A DNA stretch of 33,283 nucleotides from Acidimicrobiales bacterium (GTDB lineage: Bacteria > Actinomycetota > Acidimicrobiia > Acidimicrobiales > VFJN01): the NCBI GenBank assembly GCA_035316325.1, contig DATHJB010000159.1, positions 1 to 33,283 on the forward strand, given 5' to 3'. A program made the translations under genes and the position numbers. The notes beneath the pieces were generated by a model, which did no database searches, was not told the DNA's origin, and was given only the letters and a program-made list of their open reading frames with translations. Of the stretch, positions 22,808-32,788 are shown piece after piece; positions within the stretch are counted from its first letter, which is position 1; each line of letters opens with the position of its first letter.

Positions 22808-24229
22808 CTAGCGCACGCCGCCCTTCGTCATCCCGAGGACGTCGAGGGCCTGGTCGAGCTGCTCGTCGGTGAGCAGGCCCCGCTCCCGCACGATCTCCCG
22901 CACGCTGCGGCCCGTCCGCACGCTCTCCTTCACGATCTCCGCCGCAGCCTCGTAGCCGATGTGCGGGTTGAGCGACGTGCCCAGCGACGGGCTCGACTCG
23001 GCGTAGGCCCGGCAGCGCTCGACGTCGGCCTCGACGCCGGCGATGCAGCGGTCGGCGAACAGGCGGCTCACGCTGCCCAGCAGCCGGATCGACTCCAGCA
23101 GGTTCTGGGCCATCACCGGCATGTACACGTTGAGCTCGAAGTTGCCCTGGGAGCCGGCGAAGGCGACGGTGGCGTCGTTGCCGATCACCTGGGCGCACAC
23201 CTGGGAGACGGCCTCGGGGATCACCGGGTTGACCTTGCCCGGCATGATCGACGAGCCGGGCTGCAGGTCGGGCAGGCGGATCTCGGCCAGGCCCGTGCGG
23301 GGGCCGCTGGCCATCCACCGCAGGTCGTTGGCGATCTTCAGCAGCACCACCGCGACGCCCCGCAGCTGCCCGGACAGCTCGACCAGGGCATCGCGGGCAC
23401 CCTGGGCGGCGAAGTGGTCGGGCGCCTCGCGCAGCGGCAGGCCGGTGCGGTGCGCGAGCTTCTCGATCACCGCCTCGGCGAACCCCGGCGGGCAGTTGAG
23501 GCCCGTGCCGACGGCCGTGCCACCCAACGGCAGCTCACCGACGTGGGGGAGCGTGGAGCGCACCCGCTCGGCTGCCTGACGCACCTGCGCCGCGTAGCCC
23601 CCCAGCTCCTGGCCGAGGGTCACCGGCGTGGCGTCCATCAGGTGGGTGCGACCGGACTTCACCACGTCGGCCAGCTCGATCGACTTGGCCGTCAGCGCCG
23701 CAGCCAGGTACTCGAGCGCCGGCCACAGGCCCTCCTGCACGTGGTGGGCGGCGGCCAGGTGGATGGCCGACGGGAACACGTCGTTGGACGACTGCGACGC
23801 GTTCACGTGGTCGTTGGGGTGCACCGTGCGTCCACCATCGCCGTCACCACCGGCACCGAGGCGCTCGGTCGCCAGGCTGGCCAGCACCTCGTTGGCGTTC
23901 ATGTTGGTGCTGGTGCCGGAGCCCGTCTGGAAGACGTCGATGGGGAAGTGCTCGTTCCAGTGGCCGAGGCGGACGTCGTCGGCCGCGGCGGCGATGGCGG
24001 CCGCCACGTCGGCGTCGATGATCCCGAGATCGGCGTTGACCTCGGCGGCGGCGCCCTTGATGCGCGCCAGCGCCGAGACCATGGCGGGGTCGAGGGGCCG
24101 GCCGGAGATCGGGAAGTTCTCGACCGCCCGCTGCGTCTGCGCTCCCCAGCGGGCCGAGGCGGGCACGCGGACCTCGCCCATGGTGTCGTGCTCGATGCGG
24201 AAGTCCTGTGCGTCGTCTTCGAGGGTCAC
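22808..24229 (-). CDS. fumC: Fumarate hydratase class II
   Basis: A 473-residue iron-independent fumarase that interconverts fumarate and malate in the TCA cycle. The superfamily signature [11 protein letters not shown] is at 325-335, the substrate-site [15 protein letters not shown] at 101-115, and the catalytic base candidate His196 in [11 protein letters not shown]. Length and motifs fit FumC better than aspartase or argininosuccinate lyase. The GTG at 24229 is preferred over the upstream GTG at 24247 because TACCGT lies exactly 7 bp before it (leaderless), and the protein then begins [20 protein letters not shown], as is usual. It is divergent from the class I fumarase gene, with only 43 bp between the start codons. 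Confidence 0.95.
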   Translation of the reverse strand: MTLEDDAQDFRIEHDTMGEVRVPASARWGAQTQRAVENFPISGRPLDPAMVSALARIKGAAAEVNADLGIIDADVAAAIAAAADDVRLGHWNEHFPIDVFQTGSGTSTNMNANEVLASLATERLGAGGDGDGGRTVHPNDHVNASQSSNDVFPSAIHLAAAHHVQEGLWPALEYLAAALTAKSIELADVVKSGRTHLMDATPVTLGQELGGYAAQVRQAAERVRSTLPHVGELPLGGTAVGTGLNCPPGFAEAVIEKLAHRTGLPLREAPDHFAAQGARDALVELSGQLRGVAVVLLKIANDLRWMASGPRTGLAEIRLPDLQPGSSIMPGKVNPVIPEAVSQVCAQVIGNDATVAFAGSQGNFELNVYMPVMAQNLLESIRLLGSVSRLFADRCIAGVEADVERCRAYAESSPSLGTSLNPHIGYEAAAEIVKESVRTGRSVREIVRERGLLTDEQLDQALDVLGMTKGGVR

Positions 24230-24236
24230 GTAGGTG

Positions 24237-24263
24237 ACGGTACCCACGGACCCGACCTACGGT
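24237..24263. promoter_or_regulatory. Overlapping divergent promoters of the two fumarase genes
   Basis: The fumC -10 box TACCGT (minus, 24237-24242) ends 7 bp from its GTG. The class I -10 box TACGGT (plus, 24258-24263) ends 9 bp from its ATG. The boxes are 15 bp apart, so each -35 zone falls on the other's -10 box. Confidence 0.6.
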
Positions 24264-24272
24264 TCCCGGCTG

Positions 24273-25919
<1,647 letters not shown>

Positions 25920-25924
25920 CGACC

Positions 25925-25975
25925 CGAAATTGCGTGGCTGGCGGTCGCTATAGGGCCACGAGACACGCAATTTCG
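25925..25975. terminator. Long hairpin H3 between convergent genes (class I fumarase/FtsX permease)
   Basis: CGAAATTGCGTG (25925-25936) is perfectly repeated inverted at 25964-25975. The 27-nt interior contains TGGC/GCCA pairs and the core GGTCGCTATAGGGCC. The core matches hairpin H1 at 17 of 21 positions (25941-25961 window) while the arms are different. Confidence 0.7.
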
Positions 25976-25980
25976 CTCGC

Positions 25981-28542
25981 TCACTCGTAGCGGAGGGCGG
26001 GGATCACCTCGGTGCGGGCGGCGCGCCGGGCCGGCCACACGGCCGCGGCCAACGCCACGACCACGGCGAGGCCACCCGACGTCACGACCGACGACCAGTC
26101 GGGCCGGAACGGGTTGCTGAAGCCCACCACCAGCGGCGCCGTCTGCAGCATCGCCCACAGGGTGACGATCCCGCCGAGCGTCCCCAGGGCCACGCCCACC
26201 AGCCCGACGATGCCCGCCTCGGCCAGCACCATCTGGGCCAGCCGGGGCGGCGTCATCCCGACCGCGGCGAGCATCCCCATCTCCCGGCGCCGCTGCACGC
26301 CGGCCAGGAGCAGCGTCGACAGCACCGCCACGAACGACACGCCCAGCAGGCCCCGCTGCAGGGTCCAGAACGGCAGCATCGTGTACTCCACGTCCTCGAC
26401 CGCGTCGGCGACCGCATCGGCCGGCGTGTCGACGAACAGCATCATGATCCCGTTGCTGCCGCCCGTCACGAACTCGGCGCCGTCCACGGTCGCGGCCAGC
26501 TCGGGCCAGACCCGCTCGGCCAGCTCCTCGTACGACACGCCGGGCTCCGGCAGGAGGTTCACGGCCCTCGCCGGCAGCTCGCCGTAGAGCCGGCGGTGCA
26601 GCTCCCACGGGATCATCGCCTCGCGGCCGCCCAACCCACCGCCCTCGACCACCGCCTGCACCCGCACGTCGACCATCCCGGTGGGGGTCGGCAGCGCGAC
26701 CGTGTCACCCGGCCGGACGCCCTCGGCCCGGGCCAGCAGCGTGTTCACCACCACCTCGCCGTCGGCGAACGCCTCGGGGTCGATCGACCCGGCCACCAGG
26801 TCGCGGCCCGACTCCCGCAGCACCCACGGGCTCTCGTGCGCGCTCACCACCATGAAGTCGCCGCGGCCGCCCCCGGCCAGCACCGAGGCGCCCTGGCGCA
26901 CGTCGGCGACACCGGGCAGCTCGGCCAGGGCGTCGATCAGCCGCGACGGCAGGGCGACGTCGAGGTTGGCGTCGGGCCCCGGCGACACGGCGCTCACCGC
27001 CACGCCGTCCATGTTGTCGAGGATCTGGTCGTTCAAGGAGGCGCGCACGCCGTTGCTGAAGCCGGCGGTGACGAAGGCGGTGGCCGTCGCTCCGGCGATG
27101 GCGATCACCATCACCCCGGTCCGTCCCGGGGCCCGCAGCAGGTTGGCGACCGCCAGCCGGCCGGCCGACGAGTTGTGGACGACGCGGGCCAGCGGTCGGA
27201 TCAGGATCGGCGCCAGGTTGGCGCCGACCAGCAGGAGCGAGACGGCCACGACGGCGAACCCGAGGCCGCCGACGGGCACCTGCCAGGGCTCGAGGCCGCC
27301 GTCACGCCGGGCCAGCAGCACCAGGCCGCAGCCCGCCCACGTCACCAGGTCCCAGCCCAGCGCCCGCTTGGCGAAGTTCGCCGCCGGCGGCTGCTCGTAG
27401 GTGCGGCGCCCGGACAGCTCCTCGGCGACGGCCGCCCGCCAGGCCCGCCGCACCGGCAGCACCGTGGCGGCGATCGCCGTGACCAGGCCCAGCACGGCGC
27501 CGGTCAGGAGCGACCCGGGGCCGACGTGCAGCTCCACCGGTATGGCGGCGGAGTCGCGGGTGAAGCCCGAGATCGACTCGACGATCGGCGCCGCGACCAC
27601 CCGCCCGCCGACGGCCCCGAGCAGGCCACCGGCCACGCCCAGCACCGCGGCCTCGGCGAAGGCGGTGCCGCCGATGACGGTCCTCGTGCCGCCCAGCGCG
27701 CCGGTGATGGCCAGCTCGCGGCGGCGCTCCTCCAGCGACAGCGTCACCGTGTTGTAGACGAGCAGGCCACCGATGCCGAGCCCGAACAGGCCCAGCAGGG
27801 AGAAGATCGGCAGCACGCCGGACAGCAGCAGCTCCACCTCGGGCGGGCCCTGGCTGGCGTCGAGGACGCTGTTCTGCTCGCCGACGACGTCCTCCAGCCG
27901 CCGCTGCACCACGTCGACGTCGGCGCCGGCCTCGGTGCTGACGTACACGACGTCGTGCCGGTCGCCCCGGGTGAAGAGCCGCTGCGCCGCCGGCAGCGGG
28001 TACACCACGAAGCGGTTCGCCCCCAGCCCGACGAGGCCCTCGAACACCGGCCGGGCGGGCAGGGTCACCATGCCGGCGTCGGTGTGGAGCCGGGAGCCGG
28101 CGGGCACTCCGGGGCCGACCGCCAGGGGCACGTCGCCGTGGTCGGCGACCTTCTCGTCGGTGCAGCCGAAGTCGCCGGCCATCTGCTCGACCCGGCAGTC
28201 GACGCCCAGCACGAAGGCCACGTCGTCGCCCCCGTCCTCGAGGTTGTCGACGAACGTGACGGCCTGGACGACCGGGATGGCGGCGGCGACGCCCTCGGTG
28301 CGGGCCACCCGGTCGACGACGTCGGGCTCCAGGCCGCCACGCCGGACGGCCCCGACGACCCGCAGCTCGGTCGGGCCGGCCAGCGTCTCGCCGAACTCCT
28401 GCACCGAGTCGGCGACGCTCGACCGCACGACCAGGATGCTCACCGCCATGGCGGTGCCGGCGGCCACGGCCACGATCGCCAGCAGGGCCCGCAACGGGCG
28501 CCGGCGCAGCGGCCGCCACGCCAGCAGCCGCAGGAGGCGCAT
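25981..28542 (-). CDS. ABC transporter permease with two FtsX domains
   Basis: An 853-residue membrane protein of the FtsX/MacB/LolE type. A first transmembrane segment (about 18-40) is followed by a large extracytoplasmic domain (about 45-240), then a first FtsX block of three helices around GVLPIFSLLGLFGLGIGGLL to about residue 370. After a linker there is a second pair of helices, a second external domain (about 500-710) and the final FtsX block ending ALAAAVWPARRAARTEVIPALRYE. EERRRELAITGALGGTR and RRREMGMLAAVGMTPPR are the paired coupling-helix motifs that contact the ATPase. The ATG overlaps the ATPase stop codon (TGATG), so the two are translationally coupled; GTG 28545 is an alternative. 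These systems move lipids, lipoproteins, peptides or drugs, or work by mechanotransmission; the substrate is unknown. Confidence 0.9.
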   Translation of the reverse strand: MRLLRLLAWRPLRRRPLRALLAIVAVAAGTAMAVSILVVRSSVADSVQEFGETLAGPTELRVVGAVRRGGLEPDVVDRVARTEGVAAAIPVVQAVTFVDNLEDGGDDVAFVLGVDCRVEQMAGDFGCTDEKVADHGDVPLAVGPGVPAGSRLHTDAGMVTLPARPVFEGLVGLGANRFVVYPLPAAQRLFTRGDRHDVVYVSTEAGADVDVVQRRLEDVVGEQNSVLDASQGPPEVELLLSGVLPIFSLLGLFGLGIGGLLVYNTVTLSLEERRRELAITGALGGTRTVIGGTAFAEAAVLGVAGGLLGAVGGRVVAAPIVESISGFTRDSAAIPVELHVGPGSLLTGAVLGLVTAIAATVLPVRRAWRAAVAEELSGRRTYEQPPAANFAKRALGWDLVTWAGCGLVLLARRDGGLEPWQVPVGGLGFAVVAVSLLLVGANLAPILIRPLARVVHNSSAGRLAVANLLRAPGRTGVMVIAIAGATATAFVTAGFSNGVRASLNDQILDNMDGVAVSAVSPGPDANLDVALPSRLIDALAELPGVADVRQGASVLAGGGRGDFMVVSAHESPWVLRESGRDLVAGSIDPEAFADGEVVVNTLLARAEGVRPGDTVALPTPTGMVDVRVQAVVEGGGLGGREAMIPWELHRRLYGELPARAVNLLPEPGVSYEELAERVWPELAATVDGAEFVTGGSNGIMMLFVDTPADAVADAVEDVEYTMLPFWTLQRGLLGVSFVAVLSTLLLAGVQRRREMGMLAAVGMTPPRLAQMVLAEAGIVGLVGVALGTLGGIVTLWAMLQTAPLVVGFSNPFRPDWSSVVTSGGLAVVVALAAAVWPARRAARTEVIPALRYE

Positions 28543-29252
28543 CACCCGCCGCCCTGCTTGCCGGCGTCGGCACGGGCGTCGGCGTGGGTGTCGACGAGGC
28601 GACCGTCCCGCAGGTGGAGCACCCGGTCGGCCCGGGCCGCGGCGGCCTCGTCGTGGGTGACCATCACCAGCGTGGTGCCGGCCTCGTCCACGACCCCGGC
28701 GAGGAGCTCCAGCACGTCCGCGCCGGTCGCCGAGTCGAGGTTGCCGGTCGGCTCGTCCGCGAGCAGCAGTTCCGGCTCCCCGACCAGGGCACGGGCGATG
28801 GCGGCCCGCTGCATCTCACCGCCGGACAGCTCGGCCGGCAGGTGCCCGGCCCGGTGGTCGATCCCCACGCGCTCCAGCAGCCCGCGCACGCGCGCTCCGC
28901 GGTTGCGGCGTCGGTCCAGCAAAAGCGGAAGCTCCACGTTCTCGGCCACGCTGAGCGTCGGCAGGAGGTGGAAGAACTGAAACACGAAGCCGATCTGGCG
29001 ACGCCGCGCCCGGGCCCGCTCGGCCACCGACAGCTCGGCCAGATCACGCCCGTCGACCACCACCCGGCCCGTGTCGGGGAGGTCGAGCCCGCCCGCGATC
29101 TGCAGCAGCGTCGACTTGCCCGACCCCGACGGTCCCACGAGCGCGACGAGCTCACCAGGCTCCACGGCCAGGTCGACGCCGCCGAGCGCCACGACGTCCT
29201 CGCCGCCCCGGCGGTAGCGCTTCACGACCGCATCCATCTCCAGCAGCGCCAA
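28542..29252 (-). CDS. LolD/MacB-type ABC transporter ATP-binding protein
   Basis: A 236-residue ATPase with Walker A GPSGSGKST, Q-loop in GFVFQFFHLLPTLSVAENVELPLLL (typical of the LolD/MacB subgroup), signature LSGGEMQRAAIARAL, Walker B LLLADEPTGNLD and H-loop VMVTHDEAAA. It drives the FtsX-type permease encoded immediately downstream. The start is uncertain: a TTG at 29252 has GGGAGG about 7 nt upstream, while an ATG at 29237 would remove five residues (MDAVVKRY). The Ala/Gly-rich tail (ADARADAGKQGGG) is unlikely to have a role. Confidence 0.9.
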   Translation of the reverse strand: MALLEMDAVVKRYRRGGEDVVALGGVDLAVEPGELVALVGPSGSGKSTLLQIAGGLDLPDTGRVVVDGRDLAELSVAERARARRRQIGFVFQFFHLLPTLSVAENVELPLLLDRRRNRGARVRGLLERVGIDHRAGHLPAELSGGEMQRAAIARALVGEPELLLADEPTGNLDSATGADVLELLAGVVDEAGTTLVMVTHDEAAAARADRVLHLRDGRLVDTHADARADAGKQGGG

Positions 29253-29375
29253 CGTCCGCCTCCCGTCCGGACCGGATCGTAACGACTTCGGCCATCGGGA
29301 TCAGGCGACTTACCGGCCGACGCGGACAGTGTCGGCGCCGGTGGTGCGGCGGCAACGCGTCGCCCCGGCACCGGC
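29253..29375. other. Intergenic stretch before the decayed gene
   Basis: Nothing convincing is visible apart from the ribosome site of the ABC ATPase gene at the left end. With the pseudogene that follows, the gap between intact genes is 580 bp, the largest in the window. Confidence 0.4.
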
Positions 29376-29787
29376 GTGGACAATAACCACCGTTACCTGG
29401 TGTTCGAGGTGAACGGCACCTTGACGAGAGGCAACGGGTCCGACCGACGAACCACCACCCGGACCGTCCTGGCAACCGCACACGGTGGGCCCCGCGACGA
29501 GATCCCTCGACGTCACCGACCCCCGAGTCGGCGCTGTCGGCGACCCACCGGAACGGTCTCCCTCGGAGCGGGCGAGCAGGCGGGCGCCGCCACCGACGAC
29601 CCACCGGGCGAGGCGTCACGATCGGCCCCGAAGGTACCGACGACGGCCGACGAAGCGGCGTCCTTCGGGGGTCGGCCCGCCGCCGGGATGGACCTCTCGG
29701 GCGGCCAGGGCGGCGTCCATGACCCCGGGTCACGACCTCGCGGCCCAGCTCGAAGCCGTGAAGTCCCTGCCCAGGGTGTGTAGATGA
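29376..29787 (+). pseudogene. Decayed copy of the HAD/LNS2-like lipoprotein gene
   Basis: The last codons (about 29722-29787) encode PGHDLAAQLEAVKSLPRVC then a stop, clearly homologous to the end of the intact gene at 29833-30540, PGDDLAAHRATVEALPKVC then a stop. At the other end, in a different frame, 29376-29430 reads NNHRYLVFEVNGTLTRGN, which resembles the HAD motif I hhhDxDGT with both Asp replaced (Glu, Asn). Between them the sequence has no recognisable domain, and about 60-70 codons are missing relative to the intact copy. A deletion plus a frameshift in a tandem duplicate explains this. The 3' match is strong; the 5' match is suggestive. Confidence 0.6.
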
Positions 29788-29823
29788 CAATTTTGGGCGG
29801 GGTCGACTACAAATTGTCATAAT
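29784..29823 (+). promoter_or_regulatory. Promoter with AT-rich inverted-repeat operator for the HAD/LNS2-like gene
   Basis: ATGACAATTT (29784-29793) and AAATTGTCAT (29811-29820) form a perfect 10-bp inverted repeat with a 17-nt spacer. The -10 box CATAAT (29818-29823) overlaps the right arm and ends 9 bp before the ATG. The arms are strikingly AT-rich for this genome. Confidence 0.6.
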
Positions 29824-29832
29824 GTTGGGTGC

Positions 29833-30540
29833 ATGGGGGCACTCACAGCTGGGGTAAGCAAGGCCGCTCTGGTGGCACTGTTGGTTGCAATAGCGGCCGG
29901 ATGCGGCAACGACGCCGGGGGCGCGGACGAAGAGTCGAGCGCGGACACGGGCTCCGAGGCGACGGAGACAGGGCCGACCACCCTGCCGCCGTGCACCGAG
30001 GCACGCCATGCCGTCGCGTTCGAGATCGTCGGCGCGCTGATGGCGGTCGACGAGGAGTTCAACTCGTGGATCGTCGACGGCCCCCCGGCGCCGCGGCCCC
30101 GCATGGGCGCCGCCGAGCTCACCAAGACCTACCAGGCCAAGGGCTACGAGATCATCTACTTCACGTTGGCGCCGTCGAGCCTGGCGATCGGCGACCTGCT
30201 GGTCGTCGACGCGCTCAACCAGTGGCTCGACACGGGCGGCTTCGCCCGCGGCCCGCGGACCCGCCTGTTCTCGCCCTCGCCGGAGGACCGCGTGGACGAG
30301 CAGCCGGCCCTGGGCATCTCCGACGAGCTGGTGCGTGAGCGCAGCCAGGGCGTGATCACCGACTTCGCCTACGGCAACAGCGACGACAAGATCCTCGCCT
30401 TCCAGACCGGCGGCGTGGCGCCCGACCACGTGTTCAGCCTGGGCGACGGTGCCGGAGCCAACGGCTCGGTGACCATTCCGGGAGACGACCTGGCCGCGCA
30501 CCGTGCGACGGTGGAAGCTCTACCGAAAGTCTGCGAGTAG
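29833..30540 (+). CDS. HAD/LNS2-like lipoprotein with altered catalytic motif
   Basis: A 235-residue predicted lipoprotein: hydrophobic signal ALVALLVAIAAGC with lipobox Cys24, then an acidic linker and a single domain (about 55-235). The order of motifs fits HAD-type phosphatases of the LNS2/acid phosphatase kind: HAVAFEIVGAL where hhhDxDGT is expected, GYEIIYFTLAP for the motif II Thr (Thr111), a cap-like WLDTGGFARGPRTRLF, and FAYGNSDDKILAF for the acidic motif (Asp184, Asp185). Both motif I Asp positions are changed (Glu64, Val66), so phosphatase activity is doubtful and a binding role more likely. Cys54 and Cys234 flank the domain and could form a disulfide. A decayed relative lies directly upstream. 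The fold assignment is by motif order only. Confidence 0.6.
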   Translation: MGALTAGVSKAALVALLVAIAAGCGNDAGGADEESSADTGSEATETGPTTLPPCTEARHAVAFEIVGALMAVDEEFNSWIVDGPPAPRPRMGAAELTKTYQAKGYEIIYFTLAPSSLAIGDLLVVDALNQWLDTGGFARGPRTRLFSPSPEDRVDEQPALGISDELVRERSQGVITDFAYGNSDDKILAFQTGGVAPDHVFSLGDGAGANGSVTIPGDDLAAHRATVEALPKVCE

Positions 30541-30556
30541 CGGACAGCGTCGCGAC

Positions 30557-30588
30557 ACACCCAGTGCCCTGATCCCTCGTCTGGGTGT
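30557..30588 (+). terminator. Hairpin after the HAD/LNS2-like gene
   Basis: ACACCCAG (30557-30564) pairs with CTGGGTGT (30581-30588) around a 16-nt loop. CGGACA/TGTCCG-like flanks could extend it with bulges. It lies 16 bp after the stop codon. Confidence 0.5.
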
Positions 30589-30617
30589 TGTCCGATCTAG
30601 AGTTACACCGTTAGGAT
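30588..30617 (+). promoter_or_regulatory. Candidate promoter for the small membrane protein/PH-domain operon
   Basis: TTGTCC (30588-30593), 18 bp, TAGGAT (30612-30617). Transcription would start near 30624, giving a leader of about 64 nt, and the first gene has a Shine-Dalgarno site, unlike the leaderless genes. Confidence 0.45.
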
Positions 30618-30687
30618 TCGCGTGTTGGCGAGAAAGCCAGCCTGTCTGGCCTGTCCGTGAGCGGGTCGAGCCGGGTGGGAGGTCTCT

Positions 30688-30867
30688 GTGAACGTCGAAC
30701 CGAAGAAGATCGCGATCGTGCTGGTCGGCATATTCGTCGCCCTGTCGGTCTGGAACGATCCCACAGGAGCGGGCGAGTCGACCGGAGAGTTCATCGGTAA
30801 CACGAGCGATTTCCTGCAGGACGCCTTCGACAAGGCCAACGAGTTCTCTCAAAACGTGGTTGAGTGA
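30688..30867 (+). CDS. Small single-span membrane protein, 59 aa
   Basis: A short gene easily missed. The GTG at 30688 has GGGAGG at 30677-30682, 5 nt upstream. The product begins VNVEPKK, continues with a hydrophobic segment IAIVLVGIFVALSVW (about residues 8-22), then a polar, mildly acidic tail with amphipathic character (GEFIGNTSDFLQDAFDKANEF). Its stop codon overlaps the GTG of the next gene by 4 bp (GTGA), which implies translational coupling. An interaction with the PH-domain membrane protein encoded next is the obvious inference. I recognise no family. Confidence 0.7.
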   Translation: MNVEPKKIAIVLVGIFVALSVWNDPTGAGESTGEFIGNTSDFLQDAFDKANEFSQNVVE

Positions 30868-32780
30868 CCCAGACGCGCCGTTCTCCGCCGCGCGGGCCGG
30901 CTGGTGACAGCGAAGACCCGACGCTTCAGGAGCTGAGCACCGACGCGGACGGGTCCGTAGCGGTCAGAGAACGAGCGCCGGTGGTGGTCGAGGAGCCGGA
31001 CAAGTCGCTCGCGGAGCGGTTCACCGACTGGCGGCGTCACTACCTCCCCCTGCCCGACGAGGTGGTCGGCGAGTACCTCGCCGAGGACGAGTACGTCGTC
31101 CACACCGACCACCCGTCCTTCCGGGCCTTCCTCATCCAGAACATGATCCCGGTGGCGCTCGCCACCGTCATGCTCCCCGTGGTCTTCGCCTTCGTGCGGA
31201 TGGACCTCTCGGGCTGGTGGATCCTGCTGATCATCCTGGTGCTCGACCTGGTGCTGCTGGTGCTGGCGATGAGGCGGCTGAGCCAGCGCTACACCAGCTA
31301 CGTCATCACCAACCTGCGGCTCATCCGGGTGTCGGGCATCATCGGCCGCAAGCTGGCGTCGATCCCGTGGACCCGCATGACCGGCCTGGGCTACCGGCAG
31401 AAGCCGATCGGGCGGCTGATGGGGTTCGCCACGATCTTCATCGAGTCCGCGAACGAGGAGTCGGGGCTCCGGGAGTTCTCCGACATCAACGACCCGGCGA
31501 AGTTCCACCAGATGATCCTCGACATGGTCTCGTCGAAGGCGGGCCCGAAGCCGGAGCAGCCGTCGAAGGGCGTGCGCCGCACGCTGTGGCAGCGTCGCAA
31601 GGATGCCCGCGAGAAGGCCCGCCGGGAGGCGGAGAAGGCTGCGCTCGCGGCCCAGGAGGCCGCCGCCGAGAAGGCTGCCGCTGCCGCCGCCGAAGGATCC
31701 GACACCGAGGCCGAGTCGGAGTCCGAGTCCAAGGCGCCCGCGGGCCCGGTCATCGACACGGCGGGACCGGCCGAGGCGATCAGCCCCAGCGACACCGTCC
31801 CCGTCCCGCCACCCGAGGCGCCACCGCCGGTTGTAGAAGCGCCGGCTCCTCCCGCCGCCGAGCCCACGCCGTCAGCCGGGAAGCCTCCGTCGGGCGCCGT
31901 GTACATCCCGGCCCCCGGCACGGCCAAGGGCCCGCCGACCCCGCCCCGGGGCACGCCCACGGTCAGCCCGGACGGCGCCCCGCGCCCCCGCCGTCCCGCC
32001 GGCACCAACCCGAAGGCCAAGGCCCGGGCCCCGCAACGTCCTCCCACGCGGTCGGCCCGCCCGTCGGGCGCTCCCCCGCCGACCACCGGCGCCGGGTCGC
32101 CGCCCACGGACACCCCGGCGCCCGGTCGTACCCGTCCGGGTCGACCGAGACCCGACGCACCGGCGCCGGCGGAGGCCCAAGGCGCACCCCCGACCGGTCG
32201 TCCCGAGGCCCGCCGCCCGAGACCCGACGCGCCGCCCGGGGCCGGCCCCCTCGGCCCCGACACCCCGACGCCCGGCCCGCCCCGGGCCCGCCGGCCGGGA
32301 ACCGACCCGCCGCCCACCACCGGAGCTCCGCCGGCGGGTGACACCGGAGGTCCGGCGACCCCGTCACGCCAGCGTCTCGCGGCAACACCGCCACTGCGGC
32401 GGCGGGAGCCGGGGGACGGGGGCCAGGACGAGGCGGTGCGGGTGCAGCGGGGCCGGGGCCAGTCCGGCGGCAGCCGTCCCGGGAGCTGGGCGTGGCCCGG
32501 CGGACGGCCGCCCGAAGAGGATGCGACGCCACCGGCCGGGCCGTCGCTGGTCGACCGGCTCAAGAGCACGATGCAGCGCCGCAGCAGCGAGCCCACCGCC
32601 GACGAGGCCGAGCGGGTGTCCGCCCGCGACGCCATCGCCCAGGTCCGCCGGCCGTCCCGGCTGACGGGCAAGCAGCCGTTCCGACGGCCCCGCTTCCCCA
32701 GCTTCGGCCGTTCCAAGCCGAAGCCGCCGTCCAACCGCCAGCTCCCCGCCGGCAGCAACCAACCCGACGACGACGCCTGA
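30864..32780 (+). CDS. Membrane-anchored bacterial PH-domain (bPH2-like) protein with long Pro-rich tail
   Basis: A 638-residue protein. The N-terminal 50 residues are polar. Two transmembrane segments at about 88-111 and 117-136 (FLIQNMIPVALATVMLPVVF; GWWILLIILVLDLVLLVLA) are followed by a bPH2/YdbS-like domain at about 143-221: RYTSYVITNLRLIRVSGIIGRK, IPWTRMTGLGYRQ, FATIFIESANEE. Next is a charged Ala/Glu/Lys-rich helix (about 232-275) and about 250 residues dominated by Pro, Ala, Gly and Arg, with repeated RPRPDAP units, then a basic C-terminal block (KQPFRRPRFPSFGRSKPKPP). The tail should be disordered and cytoplasmic. The role may be scaffold or envelope-associated, but it is unknown. 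It is coupled to the 59-aa membrane protein and converges on the S51 peptidase gene with an 8-bp gap. Confidence 0.82.
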   Translation: MTQTRRSPPRGPAGDSEDPTLQELSTDADGSVAVRERAPVVVEEPDKSLAERFTDWRRHYLPLPDEVVGEYLAEDEYVVHTDHPSFRAFLIQNMIPVALATVMLPVVFAFVRMDLSGWWILLIILVLDLVLLVLAMRRLSQRYTSYVITNLRLIRVSGIIGRKLASIPWTRMTGLGYRQKPIGRLMGFATIFIESANEESGLREFSDINDPAKFHQMILDMVSSKAGPKPEQPSKGVRRTLWQRRKDAREKARREAEKAALAAQEAAAEKAAAAAAEGSDTEAESESESKAPAGPVIDTAGPAEAISPSDTVPVPPPEAPPPVVEAPAPPAAEPTPSAGKPPSGAVYIPAPGTAKGPPTPPRGTPTVSPDGAPRPRRPAGTNPKAKARAPQRPPTRSARPSGAPPPTTGAGSPPTDTPAPGRTRPGRPRPDAPAPAEAQGAPPTGRPEARRPRPDAPPGAGPLGPDTPTPGPPRARRPGTDPPPTTGAPPAGDTGGPATPSRQRLAATPPLRRREPGDGGQDEAVRVQRGRGQSGGSRPGSWAWPGGRPPEEDATPPAGPSLVDRLKSTMQRRSSEPTADEAERVSARDAIAQVRRPSRLTGKQPFRRPRFPSFGRSKPKPPSNRQLPAGSNQPDDDA

Positions 32781-32788
32781 ACCCTCGT

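Noticed and set aside
31780..32420. Pro/Arg-rich region considered as a tandem DNA repeat or a frameshifted stretch of the PH-domain gene.
   Set aside because: The units (RPRPDAP and variants) are irregular at DNA level and the frame remains open to a sensible basic C-terminus. A disordered protein tail explains it.
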